Below are positions 58,058-64,000 of a DNA stretch of 64,000 bases, piece by piece (position 1 is the stretch's first letter; every line of letters starts with the position of its first letter). The notes below the pieces were generated by a model. It saw only the letters and a program-made list of their open reading frames with translations. It was not told the origin of the DNA and did not search any database. The position numbers were made by a program, and so were the translations under genes. The DNA comes from Diacronema lutheri (Eukaryota; Haptophyta; Pavlovophyceae; Pavlovales; Pavlovaceae): NCBI GenBank assembly GCA_019448385.1, contig JAGTXO010000028.1, positions 310,001-374,000 on the forward strand. Direction: 5' to 3'.

Positions 58058-60235
58058 CGGCGCGGCGGGCGGCGGCGGTGCGGCCGCCGTGCCGCGCCGC
58101 GCGTCCGCCGACGCGCGGCGCCGCGCCGCCGCCTCGTTGCGCGCGATGCTGCTCGCCGAGGCGCGCCGGCGTGAGCGGCTGTGCGATAGCCGCATCGCCA
58201 TTCGTCTCTCGCAGCCCGTCGAGGCCATCGAACGAGACGGCGGCGTGGGCGGGCGCGCGCGCGTGCGCACGCGTGCGGGCGAGGTGTTCGACGCGGACTA
58301 TGTCGTGTGCACGCTGCCCCTCGGTCAGCGCCGCGCGCGGAGGCGCGCGGCGCTCGTGCGCGCCTGGCCTTTGCTGTGGGGCCATTGGCACGAATGCCCC
58401 CCCCCCCCCCCCCCCCCCCCTTTCTATGATTCCCATCACCTAACACCCCCTCCCCTCCCCTCCCCTCCCCTCCCCTCCCCTCCCCTCCCCTCCCCCTCCC
58501 CTCCCCTCCCTTCCCTTCCGCTGCTCAGGTGTGCTGCAGAGCCCCCTCCCCTCCAATCGCGTGCGCTTCGACCCGCCCCTCTCCACCAACAAGCAGCGCG
58601 CCATCGCAACGCTCGGCGTGGGCGTTGAGAACAAGGCGCGCGCACACACCGCGCCGCTCGCCGCGCCCACGTTCCGATCCCGCGTGCGAGTGCGCTGTCG
58701 GCTGGCGCGTGCGTAGCTAACTGCTGCCGCCCCATTTGAACTGCTGCCGCCCCATCTTCCCCCTCCTTCCTTGCTGCCCCTGCCCCTGCCCCTGCCCCTG
58801 CCCCCCCCCCCCCCCCCCCCCCCCCCCTAATTGCCGGTAGGTGGTGCTGCGCTATGCCGCGCCGTTTTGGCGGGAGAACGAGTCCTACTTTCAGTGTACC
58901 GACCAGCGGGTGAGCGCCCCCGCCCCGCCTCCCGCCCCGCCCCCCGCCCCGCCTCCCGCCCCGGCCCCCGCCCCGCCTCCTGCCCCCCCCCCCCTCCCCG
59001 CCCCGCCCCCGCCCCGCCTCTCCCCCCCCCCCCCCATCCCCCCTTCACCCCTCCCCCCCCCCCCCTTCACCCACCCCCCCCCCCCCCCCCCCCCCCCTCC
59101 CATCGCGCAGCTCCGTTTCGTCAACCTGCATGCCTTTGGCAAGGCGGGCGTTCTGACCGCGCACGCGGGGCCGCCCTTCGCTGACGGGTACGAGGGCCGC
59201 TCCGACGAGGAGATCGTCGCGCTCGTGCACGGCTTGCTCTGTCACATGTTCCCGCCCGGCGGCGACGGGCCCCACGGCGCCGATGCGGACGCGGCGCGCG
59301 AGGCGGGCCCCATCGAGGCCGTCGTCACGCGCTGGGAGGAGGACAAATACGCGAGGGGGTCGTACTCGTATTTGGCGCTCGGTGCGCTCAGTGCACTCTC
59401 AGCGCGCACCGCACCCGCGTCGCGTGCTCTGCGCCCCGGCCGTGCACAGGCCGCGCCTGCCGCGTGCGGTCCAGGGGCGGCTGGGGGCGCGCCCCGCCTG
59501 CGCTGCAGGCGACGCGGGGCGACACGCCGCGCGGCGCACGCGGCGGTGCGCGCGCGGCGGTGCCGGCGCTGGCGCTCACACCGCTTGCCCCCTTCCCCTT
59601 CCCCTTCCCCTTCCCCTTCCCCTTCCCCTTCCCCTTCCCCTTCCCCTCCCCCTCCCCCTCCCCTTCCCCTTCCCCCCTTCCCCTCGCCTTCCCCTTCCCC
59701 TTCCCCCTTCCCCTTCCCCTTCCCCTTCCCCTTCCCCTTCCCCTTCCCCTCGCCTTCCCCTTCCCCCTTCCCCCTTCCCCCTTCCCCCTTCCCCCTTCCC
59801 CCTTCCCCCTTCCCCCTTCCCCCTTCCCCTCCCCCTCCCGGCGCAGGCTCTACTTCGGAGACGCGCCTCGAGCTGCAGGCACCGGACTGGCCCGGCGCGC
59901 AGTCCGGCCCTCCGCACCCGCGCCTCTTCTTCGCGGGCGAGGCGTGCGCCGTCCTAGGCGCGCAGTGCGTGCACGGCGCCGTCGAAACGGGCGAGCTCGC
60001 CGCGCGCCAGCTGCTGCGCACACACCAGTACCACGCCGTGCGAGTCGGTTCGGGAGAGACGCCGCAGCTGTGCGTGTGCAATGGCGGCGAGCAGCTGTGG
60101 GATTCGAGCAAGTTCACGCAGCCGATGATCTCGTGCGACCTGTGCCACTGCTGGTTCCACGGGCAGTGCGTTGGCGTGGACATCGCGCGCTTCAAGGACA
60201 CGGACGACTGGGTGTGCCCGCGCTGCGTCAGCTAG
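48039..60235 (+). CDS. Giant LSD1/KDM1-like flavin amine oxidase with C-terminal PHD finger
   Basis: Five exons (48039-58323, 58529-58635, 58841-58909, 59111-59381, 59847-60235) join in phase to about 3,706 residues. A Cys/His cluster (CCLCGTRL, WMCACS, RCLTCG; 489-565) precedes the FAD-binding VIVIGGGPAGLAAARAL (about 570), EARERLGGRVHS and GASYIHG. The second half of the oxidase comes about 2,600 residues later: VLVWGYNARLCD (about 2567), VVGGYGNLILDAFGF (about 3295), VVCTLPLG|VLQ (3424), VVLRYAAPFW, YARGSYSYLALG and PRLFFAGEACAV. A PHD finger (CVCN, SCDLCHCWFHGQCVGV, WVCPRC) ends the protein. A KOW-like GEHVLVIGGPHVGRTGVVDG is at about 2061. It should demethylate lysine using FAD; the target is unknown. 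Intron 2 appears to have a GC donor. The start codon and the absence of introns in exon 1 are uncertain. Confidence 0.82.
50561..50690. repeat. 48-bp tandem repeat coding AAAPAAASAPAAAVAV, about 2.7 copies
   Basis: Units of 48 bp beginning GTCGCCGTGGCCGCTGCCGC lie inside the LSD1-like insertion. The copies look identical. Confidence 0.85.
52370..52580. repeat. CAG/CAC-rich tract coding a Gln/His-rich segment
   Basis: Imperfect triplet repeats of CAGCAG, CAGCAC and GCGCAG code QQQ-, QQR- and QHQQ-type runs in the LSD1-like protein, a probable disordered or coiled region. Confidence 0.85.
52729..52866. repeat. 15-bp tandem array coding NGGLS, about nine copies
   Basis: Unit AGCAATGGCGGCCTC, with one variant copy reading ATC (isoleucine) near 52814. 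It lies within the LSD1-like insertion. Confidence 0.92.
53346..53574. repeat. 57-bp tandem repeat, four copies
   Basis: Each unit codes a 19-residue block with DADADECAQHGAAHCPP. Copies differ at a few bases (HA or RA at the unit end, DG or HG inside). It lies within the LSD1-like insertion. Confidence 0.92.
58397..58827. repeat. C-tracts and CCCCT arrays in LSD1-like introns 1 and 2
   Basis: Intron 1 has 24 C (58397-58420) then CCCCT repeats up to the acceptor. Intron 2 ends in CCCCTG repeats and 27 C (58801-58827). Introns 3 and 4 (to 59846) hold similar C-runs and CCCCTT arrays. They stand where a polypyrimidine tract is expected but are almost free of T. Confidence 0.85.
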
Positions 60236-60602
60236 CGCTCGAGTCGTCTGCTGACAGCCTCCTCCGCGGGAGCTTTTATTCAGAAAAAACACTGGGCTTG
60301 TCTGGGCTAGTCTACATGGCGAGCGAAAAGTGTCAGTGTGTGGTGTGGCGTGGACACGCAGGGCATTCGGTTCGCAAGCCCCCACACTCGCAACCAAGCG
60401 GCCGCCTCGCCTCAGCGCCTGCGTAGCGCGCCCAAGCCTGAAAGAGCACAAGTATGCATGCAGCGGCGGCCCCGGGCGGGCACGGCGCGAGAGGCGCGCG
60501 CGGCCCCTGTCGGAGCGCAGCCATGGCGGCGGCGTCGCTCGCGCGCTGCTGCGGCGGGCCGCAGCCGGCGCGCGCGCGCACGCGCGCAGACGCGGCAGCA
60601 CG

Positions 60603-63600
60603 TCAAAACTTGTCAGGCGCGCGCATCGAGATGGTGTGCTCCGATGTGACGGCCTTCTCGAGCGTCTTGGCCACCTTCGCCTCCGGCAGGTCGTCGCCAT
60701 AGACGAAGGAAGACGGGTGCCGCTTGAGCGGCTTCGCCGCGCGGCGCGTCGTTGCCTTGGGCGTGCCGTCCTTGGCGGGGTCGGCGTCGTACCCACGCTT
60801 GCGCATGCGCTCGACGACGTACTCGATCGCCTGCTGCACGAGGGGCACGGGCACGTACTCGAGGTAGTAGATGTTCGGGTAGTGCATCTCGCCAATGCGC
60901 TTGTTGAGGATGAAGGGCGCGTGGCCCTCCTTCTCCGGGATGTAGCCGCGCTTGTTGTCGTGCAGCACCTGCTTGATCCAAGGGGGAGGGGGAAGGGGGG
61001 GGGGAGGGGGAAGGGGGGGGGGAGGGGAGGAGGGGGGAGGGGAAGGGGGAAGGGGAAAGAAAGGGAAAGGGGAGGAGGGGAGAGGGGAAAGGGGAAGGGA
61101 GGGGGAAGGGGGGAAGGGGAAGGAGCGGAGGGGGAGGGGGGAGGGGAAGGGGGAAGGGGAAAGAAAGGGAAAGGGGAGGAGGGGAGAGGGGAAAGGGGAA
61201 GGGAGGGGGAAGGGGGGAAGGGGAAGGAGCGGAGGGGGAGGGGGAGGGAGGAGGAAGGGGGGCGGGCGGGCGCTCGCACGGCACGCGTGAGCGAGCGAGC
61301 GGCGGGTGATCGCTGCGAGCGGCCCGAGCGCTGCATCGCGCGCGTGGGTGAGGGAGGGGGAGGGGAAGGGAGGGGGCAGCAGGGGGGGGGGGGTGGGGCA
61401 GGGAGGGGGGCAGGGGGCAGGGGGCAAGGGGGCAGGGGGCAGGGGGCAGGGGGGGGGGGGGGGGGGGGGGCACACGGGTCGCACCTTGTCGAGAACCTCC
61501 GCGGTGATGTCCCGCTCGGGGAGCAGGATCTCCGGGTCGAGCCACTCAATCAACTGGTCGTGCTCTGCTCGGTCCGCATCGCTCATAATGCCCATCTGCA
61601 CACGGGGCACGAAGGGGAAGGGGAGGGGGAAGGGGGAGGATGAAGGGGAGGGGAGGGGGGACTGCTGAGCGGAAGGGCGCATGCCACGATGGGAGGAGAG
61701 GAGAGGGGGGGGGGGAGGGGAGGGGAGGGGAGGGGAGGGGAGGGGAGGGGGGGTGGGCGCACCTTGTTCGCAATGAACGATGCGCCAAGCATCCCAATCG
61801 CCACGCCCTCGCCGTGCGAGGTGACGGTCCCCTCCGTCAGCTCGAGGGCGTGGCCAATCGTGTGCCCGTATTCAAAAAGCAGCGCGATGTGCTTCTCGCG
61901 CGGGTCAAGCTTGAGAAGCATGTCCTTTGCGGCGATGCCAGTGAAGGTCGCCTCGACAAGGTCCTCTCCTGACAGCTGGTAGCCCTTGACGGCGACTGTT
62001 CGCTTCATCAGCTCATGGTGCACGCCGCCAAAGAGCGCGGCATTCTTGGTGAGCTCGCCAAGCCCCGCCTTCATCTGCGACTTGCCGAGCGACGCGTAGA
62101 AGGACGTGTCCACGAGCACCATCGTCGGGCAGTGGTACAGGCCGACGATGTTCTTGTAGCCCGCGTGGTTGACCGCCTGCTTCTGCGAGGACGAGGCCGC
62201 GTCGTGCGCGTTGAGGAAGGAAGTGGGCACCTGCGCGGGGGAAGTCCGGGGTGGGGTCCGGGGGGGGGGTCCGGGAAGGGGTCCGGGGGGGGGGGTCCGG
62301 GTGAGGACGAGCAGGGCAGCGCGCGTATCAAGCCATCGCGGCGACAGCATCAGCGCAGGGAGGGTGCAGTAGGGTGCAGTAGGGTGAGAATGTGCAGGGG
62401 GCAGTACGAGAGGGCAGTAGGGTGAGAAGCGGGCAGTACGAGGGCAGTAGGGGGGCAGTGACAGCAAGGGGCACGCACGCACCTGCACGAGCCGAATGCC
62501 ACGGAAGAGCAGACCCGCGGCAAGGCCGTAGGTGTTGGACACGATGCCACCCCCGACAGGCATCATCACCGTCTTGCGCGAGCCGCCCATCTTGAGGAAG
62601 GTCTCGAGAACGCCGTCGAGGGTCGAGACGGTCTTGGCCGCCTCGGTCAAGCCCATCACGTGCCGTTCAAAGGCGATACCCTGCTTACTCAGTTCGGCTT
62701 CGAGGCGGTGACCGCAGTGTTTGGCCGTCATCTCGTCGTACCCGAGGAAGACCTGTGCCAGGCGGTGGGAAAGGGTTTGGGGTGTAGGGGGGGGGGGGGG
62801 GGGGGGGGGGGGGGTTGAGAGCGTGGGGCAAACGCCGGCACGGTATGGCTGCAGCGGAGGGGGTGCGCCGCTCGACTTTGAAACAACCCCCCCCCCCCCC
62901 CCCCCCCCTCCAGCCAAGGCGGGCGCACCGCCCAGCCGCACCGCTGCAGACGAGCACGGGCTGCATCCGCAATGCCTCTGCGCCCGATGGCCGCCCCAGC
63001 CGCACGGCGCTCAAAAAAAGTCGCGCGCCCATTACTGCGCCGCCGCGCACTGCGGCGGTGCGGGCACTGAGCCGCGCGGCGCGCGGCGCGCGGCGCGCAG
63101 TGCGCGGCGGCGCGCGGCGCGAGGCGTTCGGCAAGGCGTGCGTCGGGGCGGAAGCTCCACACGCGCGACGCGCCGAGCTCGGCGGCGACGGCTGCACGCG
63201 CTCCCAGGGCAAGGCACGGCAGGGCACAGCCCGCAGCGCGGCTGCACGCGTGCCGCGCAGCGCACCTTGTCGAGGTCGAGCTTCTTCAGCTCGCCGACGA
63301 GCTCGGGCAGCTTGTTGTACCCGAGGTACACGGGGTAGGTATGATCGCCAATGTGCATCGTGAGCTCCTTCACCCCGTTGGGCAGCTGCTTGGACTCGAG
63401 CTTATGCTCGCGCGCCGTCTGGGAACGCGCGCGCGGCGCCGTGCGCGCGTTGGCGTGAGCGGCGCGCGCGGCGCGCTGGAGGCGCATCGGCGGCACTCGA
63501 GCGTGGCCACGCGCACAGCGCAGCTGCGCGCGGCTGCGCGCCGGCTCCGCGCGACGACGCGCGCGCTGCCCGGGCCAACGTGCACGCCACACGCCGGCGC

Positions 63601-63713
63601 GGCCGGCCGACGCGCGCGCGCGCGCGTCTGGCGTGCGCGGGGACGGCGTGCGGCACCACCTTTTGCAGGAAGTCCTTGTTGTCCATCTCGGCCGGGATGT
63701 GCAGCGGCGCCAT
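60603..63713 (-). CDS. Sugar-phosphate cyclase of the dehydroquinate synthase superfamily, DOIS-like
   Basis: Six exons (63713-63660, 63418-63266, 62752-62483, 62230-61763, 61595-61485, 60971-60603), all phase 0, give about 474 residues. Zn/NAD cyclase motifs are MMPVGGGIVSNTYGLAAGLL, LFRGIRLVQVPTSFLNAHD, SSQKQAVN, YKNIVGLYHCPTMVLVDTSF, KAGLGELTKN, LFEYGHTIGHALEL and SHGEGVAIGM. The three metal ligands (Glu in GLGE, His in GHTIGH, His in SHGE) are present. Against AroB, it lacks GGKTAVN and GGGVVGD. EYGHTIGHALE and HDNKRGY instead match 2-deoxy-scyllo-inosose synthases, which cyclise glucose 6-phosphate. Substrate assignment is an inference. About 75 C-terminal residues extend beyond the usual end. 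No targeting peptide is seen. The last acceptor may be 3 bp further on. Confidence 0.85.
60969..61484. repeat. Purine tracts (C/T-rich in sense) in cyclase introns
   Basis: The last intron is nearly all GGGGA/GGGGGAA repeats on the plus strand, with two duplicated blocks of about 130 bp (about 61015-61130 and 61140-61245) and a run of 22 G at 61449-61470. The previous introns carry GGGGA arrays (61690-61750) and a run of 28 G (62787-62814). Read on the gene's strand they are C-rich tracts. Confidence 0.85.
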
Positions 63714-63873
63714 GGGGCTTGCGAGCTGGTGGGGGCGTGGGCGGGGCACTCGCGGTCGAGCACGCCACCTGTGTCTAGACCAGCGCTGAGCGAGGATGTA
63801 TCGAAGGTCTCCAATCGCGTTTCGCCGTAGAATCGCCTTTTGAAAACGGCGCGTTCGCGCTCAAAGTCAGTGA

Positions 63874-64000
63874 ATGGCGGAGCACGTCGTCGTCCTGGGT
63901 GGTGGTGATCGCGGCGCGGCGCCGCCGCGCACGATCGCGACCGCCTCGCTGCCGCACCCGCGCTCGGGCGAGCACTCTTCATACCTCCTCGTTGACGGCG
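63874..64000 (+). CDS. Start of a gene cut by the window edge; possible RNase H2 subunit B
   Basis: An ATG at 63874 opens a frame of 42 codons to the window end: MAEHVVVLGGGDRGA, then TIATASLPHPRSGEHSSYLL. The pattern of a short strand, then L-x-P-x-SGE-x-x-x-YL, recalls the N-terminus of RNase H2 subunit B, the non-catalytic subunit of the enzyme that removes ribonucleotides from DNA. Too little is visible to be sure. It is head-to-head with the cyclase gene, 160 bp between starts. Confidence 0.4.
   Translation, partial: MAEHVVVLGGGDRGAAPPRTIATASLPHPRSGEHSSYLLVDG

Overview
This is a GC-rich nuclear window from a eukaryote, most probably a photosynthetic protist of the haptophyte kind. The evidence is short spliceosomal introns, eukaryote-only families (EMC6, ARL1, DHHC acyltransferase, JmjC and LSD1-type demethylases, eS19, CCDC81-like HU protein), proteins with plastid-type leaders, and donor sites dominated by GTGCGC. 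The lineage is an inference; no marker in the window proves it. I support about 25 protein genes. Almost every splice junction proposed here keeps the reading phase and the family alignment together.

Layout. 1-4.4 kb: broken 'FISHSW' family gene (cut by the window edge), membrane protein, PAPS-type sulfotransferase. 4.6-12.8 kb: PP2C phosphatase, SfsA family protein, CCDC81-like centriolar/ciliary protein, LpxC, EMC6, ribosomal protein eS19. 12.9-20.9 kb: 2-oxoglutarate oxygenase, KDM2/7-like JmjC protein, degenerate kinesin with two C2HC zinc fingers. 20.96-22.38 kb: a near-perfect 683-bp-arm palindrome carrying two copies of a methionine sulfoxide reductase A gene. In each copy the catalytic cysteine codon is an in-frame TGA, and each 3' flank can fold a type II SECIS. 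22.5-30.5 kb: scramblase-like protein, KLHDC4, DHHC acyltransferase, PX protein, ARL1, plastid-type FKBP. 30.6-42.1 kb: a myosin-like protein lacking P-loop residues but with WW and two PDZ domains, an unclear gene remnant, and a zinc-finger low-complexity protein. 42.2-44.3 kb: repeat-rich, gene-poor block with terminal-inverted-repeat elements. 44.4-60.2 kb: plastid-type unknown protein, nucleolin-like RNA-binding protein, and a giant (about 3,706 residue) LSD1-like demethylase split by a roughly 2,600-residue insertion. 60.6-64 kb: a six-exon sugar-phosphate cyclase closer in motifs to 2-deoxy-scyllo-inosose synthase than to dehydroquinate synthase, and the first residues of a possible RNase H2B.

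Most genes are unrelated housekeeping genes and do not form a pathway. The clearest common thread is architecture: ten head-to-head pairs, whose start-codon gaps cluster near 62-67 bp and near 160-173 bp. Chromatin genes (JmjC, LSD1-like) and degenerate motors (kinesin, myosin) each occur twice. The most notable observations are the palindromic selenoprotein MsrA locus and the DOIS-like cyclase.
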